Source: Garcia nutans
Lineage: Eukaryota > Streptophyta > Magnoliopsida > Malpighiales > Euphorbiaceae
Direction of reading: 5' to 3'
Length of the DNA stretch: 64,000 nt
Assembly (NCBI GenBank): GCA_947685225.1
Contig: CANTUV010000024.1
Coordinates: 15,332,001 to 15,396,000 of the forward strand
Shown here: positions 11,481 through 24,318 of the stretch, one piece after another
Layout of the letters: every line of letters starts with the position of its first letter
Position numbering within the stretch: the stretch's first letter is position 1
Made by a program: the position numbers and the translations under genes
Notes under the pieces: model-generated
Told to the model about the DNA's origin: nothing
Database searches by the model: none
The model's input: only the letters and a program-made list of their open reading frames with translations

Positions 11481-12215
11481 AAGAATTTCTTCTTTTATTG
11501 ATAAGTTAGATCCTTAGGGAGTTCCCTAACAGCCAAGTAAGTAGCAAAATTTGCAAACCAAGGCATTTCAAAGTTTGAACTACTTACCTCACTTAGCATG
11601 GCATACAGCTGCTCATCGGGGAAATGATCATCAATGCCCCCTTCTTCAAACCTCTCCAAGGTTGGGTTGTCCAAACAAGAAAGGTGATCTGCTGCTAGAT
11701 TTTCAGCTCCTTTTTTTGTCTTGAATCTTCAAGTTACATTCTTACAATAGCAAAAACCATCAAATTAGCCTAGGCCTTGCATCAGTTTTTTCAAATAAAT
11801 ACCTCAAAGTTGAGTTTTCCGTGTAAATGATCACTTTTGATAAGATCATGTATGATTTAAACTTGTCAAAAGTAAAAACCACAGTTAATAGTTCTTTCTT
11901 TTGTAGTTGTGTAATTGGCCTGAGCTGCATTTAGAGTCTTGCTTGCATAATAGATGGGCTGAAAATACTTCTCCCTGCATTGACCTAAGACTTCCCCCAA
12001 TGTGAAATCACTCACATCACACATTAGTTTAAAAGGTAAATTCCAATTGGGAGCCACCATGATTGGAGCATAGATCAATTTTTTTTTAAGAGTTGTGAAA
12101 GCTCTTAAACATTCCTTATCAAATACAAAATCAACATCCTTCTTAAGGAGTCTTGTTAGAGGGCGACCTATCTTAGAAAAATCTTGTATGAACCTCTGAT
12201 AGAAGCCCGCAAGTC
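11481..12215 (-). pseudogene. RNase H and connection region of element A
   Basis: The open segment 11866-12078 encodes CDVSDFTLGEVLGQ (first catalytic Asp) and YYASKTLNAAQANYTTT, the usual gypsy-type RNase H start. Further left the minus strand codes for the ADHLS-type end of the connection and an acidic linker before the integrase, interrupted by stops and frame changes. RNase H would remove the RNA template during reverse transcription. Non-functional. Confidence 0.75.
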
Positions 12216-13191
12216 CTAAAAACTTCTAATGGCCTTGACAGATGTGTGTGGTGGTAATTTCTCAATGGTTTCCACCTTAGCCTGATCCACCTCAATACCC
12301 TTACTTGAAATCTTGTGCCCCAACATGATTCCCTCTTGAACTATGAAATGACATTTTTCCCAATTAAGCATAAGGTTTGTTTCCTCACACCTTACCAACA
12401 CCCTTTTAAGGTTTTCCAAACATCCTTCGAATGAGCTACCAAGAACTGAGAAATCATCCATGAACACCTCCATAATATTCTCAATCAACTCATCAAAGAT
12501 TGCCACCACGCACCGTTGAAAAGTTGCAGGTGCATTACATAGTCTGAATGGCATTCTTTGATATGCGAATGTCCTAGTCGGTAACTAGGAATTTAGAAGT
12601 AGCCCAAAAGACCATCCAAAAATTAGTAGTATACATCTAATCAATGAAGGGCAATGGAAAATGGTCCTTCCTAGTTGCATCATTCAACTTTTGGTAGTCG
12701 ATGCAAACCCTCCAGCCGGTAACTATTCTTATTGGAAATAGCTCATTATTTTCATTGGGAATCACCGTCATCCCTCCTTTCTTTTGTACTACCTGAATCG
12801 GGCTCACCCATGAGCTATCCAAAATCAGATATATAATTCCTGCATCAAGAAGTTTGATCACTTAAGCTTTCAATAAATCATTCATCTTAGGGTTTGGTCT
12901 TCATTATGTTTGCACCACCGACTTGAATTCATCCTCCATCAGTATCTTGTGAGTGTAATAGGATGGACTGATACCCTTGATGTCTGCTATCTTCCAAGCT
13001 ATAACTTTCTTATACTTTTGTAATAACTTGATGAGCTTTACCTTCTGCTCAGAAGATAGGTGGGAACTCATAATTATGGGGAATTTATTTTCCTTTGCCA
13101 GGAATCCATACTCAAGGTAATCCGGAATGGTCTCGAGTTCTAAGTTTGGTGAATCAATCACATATGGTTTTGGCTTCTTTTCTTTCAGCAT
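12216..13191 (-). pseudogene. Reverse transcriptase of element A
   Basis: Three open pieces (12904-13191, 12637-12861, 12216-12554) cover fingers, palm and thumb: CIDYQKLNDATRKDHFPLPF, MPFRLCNAPATFQR and the active-site FMDDF. Between about 12555 and 12636 roughly 50 codons shrink to about 30 and the first palm motif (YCFLDGYSGY-type, with a catalytic Asp) is missing, so part of the active site is deleted. The usual MPFGL reads MPFRL. Athila/Tat-type by sequence. Dead copy. Confidence 0.85.
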
Positions 13192-14230
13192 CTCAATGGT
13201 TTCATATGCCCAACATTTGAATTATTTGCTTACTTCAAGATAAGCAAGCTGCTCCATTGCTTCTTGATCCTCAACATTATCATGTATTAAACACATCTCA
13301 AGGGGATCCTTGGAAACAATGTTGGTAACAAAATTTATGATTTTATGCTCAATAATATCATTGCATGAATCTGCCTCATTGAGTGTAAGTGGTTGCTTCA
13401 TAGCATAATGTATATAAAAAACAACTTTCTCGCTTCCCACTCTCAAAGTCAATGTGCCATCATGGACATCGATAAGGGCATGGGCTGTATTTAAAAATGG
13501 CCTACCAAGGATAGCCAACATCCATGTCTTCATCTATATCAATGACAACAAAGTCATTGGGGAAAATGAAATCCCCAACTTTTACCAACATATCCTCTAT
13601 AATACCACGAGGGTGGACTACTGACTTATCAACAACTTGAATGGTCATGAGTGCTGGTTTAGGTTCTCCGATACCTAACTCTTTAAATATCTTATAGGGC
13701 ATAACATTTATGCTAGCCTCCAAATCAACCAATGCCCTTTTAACGTCAAGATTACTTATCAAACATGGAATAGTAAAACTTCCAGGATCTTTTAATTTCT
13801 TAGGTGACCTCTTTTGCAAAATTGCCAAACTCTTTTTTGACAAATGTACCAATGATATTTCCTTAAATTTCCTTTTGTTAGAAAGGAGATCTTTCAAAAA
13901 TTTAGCATATTTGGGAATTTGAGATAAAGCTTCAACAAATGGAATATTAATGTGCAATTGTTGAAAGAGTTCAAGAAACTTACCAAACTGAGCATCCATC
14001 TTGTCCTTGTTCAACCTTGCTGGATATGGCACTCGAGGTCGGTATTCCTTCACTATTGGACTGGGCTCTTATGGTTGATTCTCTTTCTTATTTTCTACTG
14101 CAGCCTTCTCTCCCAAAGTGATAGTAGGATCATCTTGTTTTTCTTTTTCTTATGCCCCAGCCTCTTCCTCAATCACTTCTTCTCTTTTCTTAAACACACC
14201 ACCCTTAATTTCCCTTCCACTCCTCAGAGT
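13192..14230 (-). pseudogene. Protease and gag-pro linker of element A
   Basis: The open segment 13502-14053 includes the retropepsin-like motif, reading DLEAS where the family has DLGAS, so the residue after the catalytic Asp-Leu is altered. A frameshift near 13515-13533 moves the conserved ILGRPFL block into a second frame (13222-13533), followed by IDVHDGTLTLRVG. Right of 14053 the linker has two in-frame stops and runs to the GATTG duplication at 14231, where element H splits it from the gag end at 24319. Confidence 0.8.
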
Positions 14231-14235
14231 GATTG
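14231..14235. repeat. Target-site duplication GATTG (left) of element H
   Basis: GATTG here matches GATTG at 24314-24318. Element A's coding frame continues across the insertion when one copy is removed. Confidence 0.95.
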
Positions 14236-14669
14236 TGTAACACCCCCACATCCAATACATGCACACTACATACACCACAATGTAGTATACATGCATCGAA
14301 TATAGGAATGCTACGAATTTTCTTAACATTCAAAACATTTCCAATGATACTATAATCTTTCTCATTATACATAATAGAAAAAAAAATTAAGTGATTAACC
14401 TGTAATATAAAACAAAATAGATATATATATACATATACTTAATACGCAGTGGAATTTAGAACTATTTACATATAGGAAAACATTTAAATATTTATATTTA
14501 CAAATGTACATATATTCACATTATAAACAATACTTTACAAAATATTAAAAGAGTTATACATGATTGGCAAATCTTCTCTGATCTTTAAGTCCCAAAATCA
14601 ACTCTTCAATGTCTACTCTCACTCGGCCTCGAAGAGCTCTCGGGTTCAACTCTATCAACTCTATCACCT

Positions 14670-14706
14670 GCGCGATCAATACTATCGCGCTAAGCCAAGG
14701 GCTTAG
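14670..14706 (-). other. Double hairpin in the 3' LTR of H
   Basis: GCGCGAT/ATCGCGC (14670-14690) next to CTAAGCC/GGCTTAG (14690-14706). In the other LTR (22142-22178) one base of the first stem has changed. Confidence 0.8.
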
Positions 14707-15736
14707 TAGTACAAAACATGCTAATATTATGCTTGTATGCCATGTAATGTCACACATTCCATTAATATCAACATCATAAGTGAAGAGCTAACATCAAACC
14801 TTTTCCTTTCATAAATCATAATCATATAAGCATATCACATCTCAAAGTCCTTTCATGAATTTCATTATTCAATTATTTTACCATCAATGAATCACATATA
14901 AACAAAGACAAGCATGGGCCCAAAACACACTAATATGCCATTCAATTTTCAGAGTTAATGCTTTGGTTTTATCACATTTATCATTATCACATATACCCAA
15001 CTAGGCTTCAAGGATTAGGTTCAACCAAGCTTCAAGGGGAACAAAGCATGCTAAGTCTCAACCCAACTTGGCTTCAAGAATCAAACCCAACCTAGCTTCA
15101 AGGGTTGTAACATCTCAATTAGGCTTCAAGGACTAGACCCAACCAAGCTTCAAGGGGAGTAAAACATGTTAAACTTCAACCCAACTTGGCTTCAAGGATC
15201 AAGCCCAACCTAACTTCAAGAGATTGTTACTATCTTTAGGCATGCCACCAACAACAAACTCTAAAAATGGAATAACACATTAGCCACACAACTCATTTAT
15301 TAATTTGTTATCAATTTCATTCTCAAATGAATCAATATAGCCAATCACAATGGCTTTATATTCCATTTCATCTCAATTCACATCATAGCATTTCAATCTT
15401 TTATATACACCATCATTTGCATCATCATGTCATTCACATTATTCATATATATATATATATCATCATTGATATAAACATAACAACACACATTACTCATATA
15501 AATTAACAATGTAGTAATGTCACATTTGTACTCACATACAATCATATAGGTTTTCTACTTACCTCAAAAGCAAATCACACCACTCTTAACACTTCCTTGT
15601 TCAAGATCCTTCTACCTCTTAAATCAATGATCAATCACTATCTTCAAGACCTAAATCAAAAGTAATAGCATATTCTTGCTTAGGGATACACAAGAGATAA
15701 TCCAATTAGGAATTAATTAGGGCAAACCCTAACCCT

Positions 15737-15962
15737 GACACGATCACCCACACGGGCGTGTTCATGGGCGTGTAATACCTACTGCCTCTCAACCATAACA
15801 ACACGTTCAACATCATGAACGTGCTCCTGGCCGTGTAAATTCTCCAAACTCACATTAGCTATGGCACGCTCAATAACACGGGCGTGTTACTAGTCGTGTC
15901 AAACCTACTGCCTCCAACACAATTGACACGCCTAAAAACTCTGGACGTGCTCATGGGAGTGT
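15737..15962 (+). repeat. Palindrome module in the 3' LTR of H
   Basis: ACACGGGCGTGTT palindromes, GGGCGTGTAA half-sites and CTACTGCCTC boxes at 15779 and 15906, read on the + strand, that is antisense to H. The second copy is at 23211-23437. Confidence 0.85.
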
Positions 15963-16839
15963 CCGGCCACAAATCAAGACTCCGGTCAAAACAACCAAAC
16001 ACTCAACAACACACTTCTATTCATTATCATCCTCTTCAAACAATCTTAACAAAACATACTCAAAACTCATCTCAAACTTACAACACACCAAAACAAGCCA
16101 AAACACACATCAAACACAAAACACAAAATCATCTCAAAACCCTCACCACATATACAACATCATCTCTTCCAACCACTTACTCTTTTCTTCAATCCATACT
16201 CAAAATCCATCATCAAATCACTCAAACACTTCTCACATCTCAAAATCAACCAACACACTCTTAAAAATCTATCAAACTCAAATATCATTTCAAATAAGCA
16301 CAAAGATCACAAGAGAACTTACCAAAGTTATAAGACTTCTTGTACACTTGATCACTTCAATCTTCCTTCAATTTGAGTTAAACACCTCAAGATCTTCACT
16401 TTGTCTTTTGCTTTCCTTTGTCTATGGAAGAGCCGGCCAAGATGAAGGAGAAAGAAGAAGAAAACACAAAGAACAATCAAGAAGCCCAAAGTCAACTCAT
16501 CTTTAAATCCCCACCAAGTATTTCAATTCAAGCAATTACCAAAACACCCTTTAACCACATGTTTTGATTTCCTTACAATCACTTGTCCTTTTAAGTCATT
16601 TCACAATTCTCAACTAAAAATATCTTCTTCCCTTGACCACATATTTGACCAACTTATATGTTATATATATATCATATAAACAACATATACACTTCTCTCT
16701 AAACCCTCTTTTCTTTCCCAAAACACATATGCATAAACATTCTCTTCCAAATTCTTTTCTTATCACATACATATACATTCAATCCAATATACAACAACAA
16801 CATAATCAAAACTTTTAGGGCATGCATTGGGATATTACA

Positions 16840-16858
16840 ATTCTCCCCCTCTAAAAAG
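16840..16858 (-). other. Polypurine tract of element H
   Basis: On the minus strand a purine run ending AGAGGGGGAGAAT abuts the LTR start TGTAATATCC. Confidence 0.9.
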
Positions 16859-16885
16859 AAATTTCGCCCTCAAAATTACCTGATA

Positions 16886-19180
16886 TCAAGTCCGAAACAA
16901 TTGAGGATATTGCTCTCGCATTGTTTGCTCACTTTCCCAAGTTGCCTCTTCCTTTGCATGATTCTTCCACAAAATCTTCACAAGTGGCACTTTCTTATTT
17001 CTCAATTCCTTCACTTCACGTGCCAAGACAGCAATTGGTTCCTCTTCAAATGTCAAATCAGGACTTACTTCGATAGATTCAATTGGCAACACATGTGATA
17101 GATCTGATCTGTACCTCCTCAACATAGAAACATGAAATACATTATGGATACGGTCCAACTGAGGTGGCAAAGCAAGTCGATAAGCAACTGGCCCAACTCT
17201 TTCCAAAACTTCATACGGTCCAATGAAACGAGGACTCAGCTTTCCTTTTCGACCAAACCTTAAAATCTTTTTCCAAGGAGACACTTTCAAAAATACTTTA
17301 TCTCCCACATTAAACTCTATGTCCCTCCTTTTCAAATCTGAATAAGACTTCTGTCGGTCTGAAGCTGCTTTCAATCTATTCCGAATCAGCTTCACTTTCT
17401 CTTCAGTCTCCTTAATCAAATTAGGACCAAATAACTTACCTTCACCAAGCTCATTCCAACATAGAGGTGTCCTACACCGTCTACCATACAACGCTTCAAA
17501 TGGTGCCATACCGATGCTGGATTGATGACTGTTATTGTATGCAAATTCCACAAGTGGTAAGAATCTATCCCAACCTCCAGAGAAATCAATGACACAACTT
17601 CTCAACATGTCCTCAATAATCTGTATCACTCTCTCTGAATGTCCATCTGTCTGCGGATGAAAAGCAGTGCTGAAATGTAGTCGAGAATCCAAAGCACCAT
17701 GTAAACTCTTCCAAAACCTGGAAGTAAACCGGGGATCTCGATCAGACACTATAGAAATTGGGATACCATGCAACTTCACAATCTCATGAATATACAACTC
17801 AGCTAACCTCTCCAAAGAGTAATCCATCCGAACCGGAAGAAAATGAGCTGTCTTAGTCAACCTATCAACAATCACCCATATAGCATCGTTCTTCTTTTGT
17901 GTCAATGGTAAACCAGATACAAAATCCATGGTTACTCTTTCCCACTTCCATTCTGGCACTAACAAAGATTGAAGTAACCCAGTTGGAACTTGATGCTCAG
18001 CTTTTACCTTCTGACATGTGAGACATTTCGATACAAACTCAACAATGTCTCTCTTCAAACCAAACCACCAGTAATGTTGTCTCAAATCATGATACATCTT
18101 TGTATTGCCCGGATGCATAGCAAATACTGATTGATGAGCTTCCTCTAAAATGATCCTTCTCAAATTAACATCATCGGGTACACACAATCTGTTCTTGAAC
18201 CACAAACTCCCATCATCTTTCACAATAAAATCTCTACTCTTCCCATTCCGACAATCTGAAACAATCTTTTGAATCTTATCATCCACCAATTGAGCTTCTT
18301 TAATCTGCTCCAACAATACTGGTTTTAAATGCAACTGTGCCAACAATGCACCATCATCACAAGATACAAAACTAGCATGCAACGCTCTTAACTCAACAAG
18401 CAACGAGAGCGAATAAACAGTCAAACCTGCCACAGACTTCCGACTCAAGGCATCAGCAACAACATTTGCTTTACCCGAATGATAATCAATCAAATAGTCG
18501 TAGTCTTTAATCAATTCCAACCATCTCCTTTGTCGAAGATTAAGCTCTTTTTGGACACCCAAATACTTTAAACTTTTATGATCAGTGTAGATAAAACATT
18601 TCTCCCCAAACAAATAGTGTCGCCAAATCTTCAATGCAAACACAATGGCTGCCAACTCTAAATCATGGGTCGGATAATTGAGCTCATGAGGTTTCAACTG
18701 TCGAGAAGCATAAGCTATAACTTTACCTTCTTGCATCAGAACACAACCCAAACCTCTATGTGAAGCATCACTATAAATCACATATGGTTTATCTTCTACA
18801 GGTAAAGTGAGAACAGGCGCTTGAGTCAACATTTCTCTCAACTGTTTGAAGCTAGCCTGACACTGATCTGTCCACTCAAATCTAACTCCCTTTCGAAGTA
18901 ATCTGGTAAGTGGAGTAGCTATCAACGAAAATCCTTTCACAAACCGTCGGTAATAGCCTGCCAAACCCAGAAAACTTCTAACTTCAGTTACAGATTTTGG
19001 TGGACTCCAATTCAAAATAGCTTCAACTTTACTCGGATCAACTCTAATACCTTCTGCTGAAACTATGTGACTGAGAAAAGTAACTTGATCAAGCCAAAAC
19101 TCACACTTTGACAGTTTAGCAAACAATTGCTTCTCTCTCAAAGTTTGTAACACAATCCGCAGATGCTTGTCATGCTCTTC
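16886..19180 (-). pseudogene. Pol C-terminal part of H: RT thumb, RNase H, integrase, chromodomain
   Basis: An uninterrupted segment of about 760 codons downstream of the TAG at 19181. Order by residue of the 755-residue open part: RT thumb and connection 1-120; RNase H about 120-250 with YSDAS, DLELAA and YTDHKSL; integrase zinc finger about 340-385 (HPGNTKMYH, CLTCQK); core about 405-560 with MDFVSG, VSDRDPRF and GHSERV as the D, D, E residues; GPY/F module near 645 (PRFIGPYEV); chromodomain at the last ~55 residues (VKILWKNHAKEEATWE). The chromodomain defines chromoviruses and is thought to guide integration to heterochromatin. This half is intact, but it lies after four stops, so the element is not autonomous as read. 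Confidence 0.95.
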
Positions 19181-20536
19181 CTAATTAGGTGAATACACCA
19201 AAATATCATCGATAAACACTACCACAAACTGATCCAGATAGGGCCTAAACACCCTATTCATCAAGTCCATAAAAACTGCAGGTGCATTCGTCAGACCAAA
19301 AGGCATTACTAAAAACTCATAATGCCCATACCTGGTCCGAAAAGCGGTCTTAGGAACATCTTCAGCTCTGACTCTCAGCTGATGATACCCTGATCTCAAA
19401 TCAATTTTAGAAAACACTGCTGCACCCTTCAACTGATCAAAGAGGTCATCGATTCTAGGCAAGGGATATTTATTTTTGATTGTCACCTTGTTCAATTGCC
19501 TATAATCGATACATAATCTCATTGTACCATCTTTCTTCTTCACAAATAACACAGGAGCTCCCCAAGGAGAAACACTGGGGTGAATAAATCCTTTATCCAA
19601 CAACTCTTGTAATTGCACTTTCAATTCCCTCAATTCTGCTGGTGCCATTCGATAAGGAGTAATAGAAATAGGAGTGGTACCAGGCAATAATTCAATACCA
19701 AACTCCACCTCCCTCTCAGGAGGTAACCCTGGCAACTCTTCTGGAAACATGTCTGGGAATTCTGCAACTGTGGCAATGTTGTCAATTTGAGGACTCCTTA
19801 CTCTAGTATCCACCACATGACCAAGATAAGCATCACACCCCTTTCTAATCAATCTCCTAGCTGCAATCGCTGAAACAAACAAGGATGCTAGCTGTTCCTG
19901 CTCATTAAATATTAACGCCTCTCTACCATCACTGGTTCTCAAGGTAACAACTTTCTTTTTGCAATCAACCACAGCTCCATGTCTAGATAACCAATCCATT
20001 CCTAGAATCACATCATATTCCTTAAAAGGCATCTCAATCAAATCTCCAAGAAACTCCTCACCTTGAACCACTACTGCACTATCTCGGTGCACCTTACTAA
20101 CAATCACACTATGCCCTATTGGATTTGTCACCAATACATCAAATCCTAGGGATTCAGCATGCACATCAGACACAGGCAAAACAGATGCACTAATATATGA
20201 ATGCGTGGAACCCGGATCAATCAAAGCAAGTACTGAAGTATCAAATAAAGATAAAGTACCAGCTATGACTGCCGAAGCATCTTGTTGCTTTTGCATCACA
20301 TAAATCCTCTGAGAAGATCCAGCCTCCTCTGGTCTACTCTCCCTGGATGTAGAACCTCCTCTAGAACTGAACCCAGATCTGCCTCCTCTGCCGAACCCTC
20401 TGCCTCCTCGACCTCCCCTTACACTAGGTCGAGAAGCTGTAGTATCCACTGACATCTGCTCCTGTCTCTCGGGACAATCTCTCACAAAATGATCAGGAGA
20501 TCCACATCTGAAACATACTCCTGCTACACCAGTCTT
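19181..20536 (-). pseudogene. Zinc knuckle, protease and RT fingers/palm of H
   Basis: The segment between the TGA at 20537 and the TAG at 19181, in the same frame as its neighbours. It starts with a CCHC zinc knuckle (CFRCGSPDHFVRDC), then an Arg/Gly/Ser-rich linker, the retropepsin motif IDPGSTHS, ILGMDWLSRH, and the reverse transcriptase with CIDYRQLNK, FSKIDLRSGYHQ, MPFGLTNAP and the catalytic FIDD. The TAG falls just after the FIDD block, splitting the RT in two. All catalytic residues I can check are present. Confidence 0.95.
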
Positions 20537-21538
20537 TCAACAAGTACCACCATGTGGCCTACCACAATAAATGCATACGGGTGGAGTGGATCTCTGAGTC
20601 ACCAGGGTCGGAGCACTCGCCACTGAAGCTGCAGGTCCAGATCTCCTCCTCTGAAACTGTACTGACCTACCAGCTGGCCTCTGACTCCTACTAACCCGAG
20701 GAACAAAACTTCCTTTACCTCTTTTCACAGACGAAGACCCTGCCTCAAACTGGGGCCTTCTAACCCTGATCTCTTCCTCTGAAGCAGCTGCAATAGCCTG
20801 GGCTCTCTCCACACTCCTAGCCGCTGCCACAAGCTGGGAAAAATCATGATATCTAGATCCAGCCACATGACACATGACAGAGGGCCTCAATCCCTCCTCA
20901 AATCTCCTGCATCTATCTATCTCATCAGATATGATACCCCCAGCATACTGACTCAACCGAATAAATTCAACCTCATATTCAGTTACTGACCGGTTGTCTT
21001 GCTTTAAACTCAAAAACTCCATCTTCTTCATGTCCTTATACTCCCTCGGAGTATACTTCAATTCAAACTCTCTCAGAAAATTAGCATAGGACAATGTTGG
21101 TGGATCATCCATAGAATGGGGCACTGTCTTCCACCAATTATATGCATCCTTTTGCAACAATGATCTTGCATAATCAAACTTTTCCTCTGGAGTGGCTTAC
21201 AACTGAACAAATATTCTATGTACTTTGTCAAGCCACTGCTCTGCTACAGCAGGATCAATGGTACCTATAAAATCTTCAGCTCCATACTTCCTTAGCTTAT
21301 CATACTGTCTCACTGATACCAAAGGCTGTGGGGGTAGTGGCGGTGGTTGCACTGGTGCTTGTCTCAAAGCCTCTATCACATGCCTAAGCCAAACTGGTGG
21401 AACCTCCTCACCAGCTGGTCTCCTCGATACAGAAGCAGGTATCTCTCCAGCACTATCCACTCTAGCTCCCTCTCAAATCTCATCAGGAGCTATACTCTCA
21501 GCACTACCCTCAACTGAATGACGTGAGTGAGAATCCAT
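20537..21538 (-). pseudogene. Gag of element H with three nonsense codons
   Basis: The start is the ATG at 21536-21538 (MDSHSRHSVEGS), the first in the frame after the primer site. Stops in the same frame are TGA at 21473-21475, TAA at 21197-21199 and TGA at 20537-20539. The capsid-type retrotransposon gag domain lies about 20830-21300 (WLDKVHRIF, AYNWWKTV, LKYTPREYKDMKKMEF), followed by a basic tail and part of a second CxxC cluster (CIYCGRP). No frameshift occurs between 21538 and 16886. Gag would form the cytoplasmic particle. Confidence 0.93.
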
Positions 21539-21688
21539 CACAATCTATATCTGCAAACACAGCAGAATACCTCTTATTAAAGATCAGAGACTGCCAATGC
21601 CAAACATGTATATTATTCAAAATTCCATGTTTTAAAATCAAAACACTCTTTTTCTTACACTTTACCTAGGTTGAGAATCTCAAACCTA

Positions 21689-21701
21689 GGCTCTGATACC
21701 A
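21689..21701 (-). other. Primer binding site of H (initiator Met-tRNA type)
   Basis: The minus strand reads TGGTATCAGAGCC seven bases inside the 5' LTR, the usual match to the 3' end of plant initiator Met tRNA. Confidence 0.95.
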
Positions 21702-21708
21702 AAACAAT

Positions 21709-24313
21709 TGTAACACCCCCATATCCAATACATGCACACTACATACACCACAATGTAGTATACATGCATCGAATATAGGAATGCTACGAATTTTATTAAC
21801 ATTCAAAACATTTCCAATGATACTATAATCTTTCTCATTATACATAATAGAAAAAAAAAATTAAGTGATTAACCTGTAATATAAAACAAAATAGATATAT
21901 ATATATATACTTAATACGCAGCGGAATTTAGAACTATTTACATATAGGAAAACATTTAAATATTTATATTTACAAATGTACATATATTCACATTATAAAC
22001 AATACTTTACAAAATATTAAAAGAGTTATACATGATTGGCAAATCTTCTCTGATCTTTAAGTCCCAAAATCAACTCTTCAATGTCTACTCTCACTCGGCC
22101 TCGAAGAGCTCTCGGGTTCAACTCTATCAACTCTATCACCTGTGCGATCAATACTATCGCGCTAAGCCAAGGGCTTAGTAGTACAAAACATGCTAACATT
22201 ATGCTTGTATGCCATGTAATGTCACACATTCCATTAATATCAACATCATAAGTGAAGAGCTAACATCAAACCTTTGCCTTTCACAAATCATAATCATATA
22301 AGCATATCACATCTCAAAGTCCTTTCATGAATTTCATTATTCAATTATTTTACCATCAATGAATCACATATAAACAAAGACAAGCATGGGCCCAAAACAC
22401 ACTAATATGCCATTCAATTTTAAGAGTTAATGCTTTGGTTTTATCACATTTATCATTATCACATATACCCAACTAGGCTTCAAGGATTAGGTTCAACCAA
22501 GCTTCAAGGGGAACAAAGGATGCTAAGTCTCAACCCAACTTGGCTTCAAGAATCAAACCCAACCTAGCTTCAAGGGTTGTAACATCTCAATTAGGCTTCA
22601 AGGACTAGACCCAACCAAGCTTCAAGGGGAGTAAAACATGTTAAACTTCAACCCAACTTGGCTTCAAGGATCAAGCCCAACCTAACTTCAAGAGATTGTT
22701 ACTATCTTTAGGCATGCCACCAACAACAAACTCTAAAAATGGAATAACACATTAGCCACACAACTCATTTATTAATTTGTTATCAATTTCATTCTCAAAT
22801 GAATCAATATAGCCAATCACAATGGCTTTATATTCCATTTCATCTCAATTCACATCATAGCATTTCAATCTTTTATATACACCATCATTTGCATCATCAT
22901 GTCATTCACATTATTCACATATATATATATATATCATCATTGATATAAACATAACAACACACATTACTCATATAAATTAACAATGTAGTAATGTCACATT
23001 TGTACTCACATACAATCATATAGGTTTTCTACTTACCTCAAAAGCAAATCACACCACTCTTAACACTTCCTTGTTCAAGATCCTTCTACCTCTTAAATCA
23101 ATGATCAATCACTATCTTCAAGACCTAAATCAAAAGTAATAGCATATGCTTGCTTAGGGATACACAAGAGATAATCCAATTAGGAATTAATTAGGGCAAA
23201 CCCTAACCCTGACACGATCACCCACACGGGCGTGTTCATGGGCGTGTAATACCTACTGCCTCTCAACCATAACAACACGTTCAACATCATGAACGTGCTC
23301 CTGGCCGTGTAAATTCTCCAAACTCACATTAGCTATGACACGCTCAATAACACGGGCGTGTTACTGGTCGTGTCAAACCTACTGCCTCCAACACAATTGA
23401 CACGCCTAAAAACCCTGGACATGCTCATGGGCATGCCCGGCCACAAATCAAGACTCCGGTCAAAACAACCAAACACTCAACAACACACTTCTATTCATTA
23501 TCATCCTCTTCAAACAATCTTAACAAAACATACTCAAAACTCATCTCAAACTTACAACACACCAAAACAAGCCAAAACACACATCAAACACAAAACACAA
23601 AATCATCTCAAAACCCTCACCACATATACAACATCATCTCTTCCAACCACTTACTCTTTTCTTCAATCCATACTCAAAATCCATCATCAAATCACTCAAA
23701 CACTTCTCACATCTCAAAATCAACAAACACACTCTTAAAAATCTATCAAACTCAAATATCATTTCAAATAAGCACAAAGATCACAAGAGAACTTACCAAA
23801 GTTATAAGACTTCTTGTACACTTGATCACTTCAATCTTCCTTCAATTTGAGTTAAACACCTCAAGATCTTCACTTTGTCTTTTGCTTTCCTTTGTCTATG
23901 GAAGAGCCGGCCAAGATGAAGGAGAAAGAAGAAGAAAACACAAAGAATAATCAAGAAGCCCAAAGTCAACTCATCTTTAAATCTCCACCAAGTATTTCAA
24001 TTCAAGCAATTACCAAAACACCCTTTAACCACATGTTTTGATTTCCTTACAATCACTTGTCCTTTTAAGTCATTTCACAATTCTCAACTAAAAATATCTT
24101 CTTCCCTTGACCACATATTTGACCAACTTATATGTTATATATATATCATATAAACAACATATACACTTCTCTCTAAACCCTCTTTTCTTTCCCAAAACAC
24201 ATATGCATAAACATTCTCTTCCAAATTCTTTTCTTATCACATACATATACATTCAATCCAATATACAACAACAACATGATCAAAACTTTTAGGGCATGCA
24301 TTGGGATATTACA
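21709..24313 (-). repeat. 5' LTR of element H
   Basis: 2605 bp, partner of 14236-16839. It carries the same sub-structures: palindrome module 23211-23437, CTTGAAGCC-type repeats about 22468-22698, and the double hairpin 22142-22178. It should supply the promoter for the gag-pol transcript read leftward. Confidence 0.97.
23211..23437 (+). repeat. Palindrome module in the 5' LTR of H
   Basis: Second copy of the 15737-15962 module. About five of the LTR-LTR differences fall in its last 30 bases, more than elsewhere in the LTR. Confidence 0.85.
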
Positions 24314-24318
24314 GATTG
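24314..24318. repeat. Target-site duplication GATTG (right) of element H
   Basis: Matches 14231-14235. Confidence 0.95.

Larger units (their letters stand above)
14236..16839 (-). repeat. 3' LTR of element H
   Basis: 2604 bp, pairs with 21709-24313. It contains a double hairpin (14670-14706), tandem GGCTTCAAGG repeats (about 14998-15225), a palindrome module (15737-15962) and an AT-rich U3 with a possible TATA run near 16660. The open frames inside (for example 15884-16264) are low-complexity LTR sequence and not genes. Confidence 0.97.
14236..24313 (-). mobile_element. Element H: complete Tekay-type chromovirus (10,078 bp)
   Basis: LTRs at 14236-16839 and 21709-24313 start TGTAACACCC and end GGGATATTACA as read on the + strand. 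There is a 5-bp target duplication, a Met-tRNA primer site, a polypurine tract, one gag-pol frame in the order gag-protease-RT-RNase H-integrase, and a C-terminal chromodomain. I count about two dozen substitutions between the LTRs, so insertion was recent relative to the other coding elements here. It is inserted in the gag-pro linker of element A. Confidence 0.97.

Noticed and set aside
15884..16264. 126-residue open frame, present twice (also 23358-23738)
   Set aside because: Thr/Gln/His/Ser low complexity, lies inside both H LTRs on the antisense strand, with no domain; a by-product of the CA-rich LTR.
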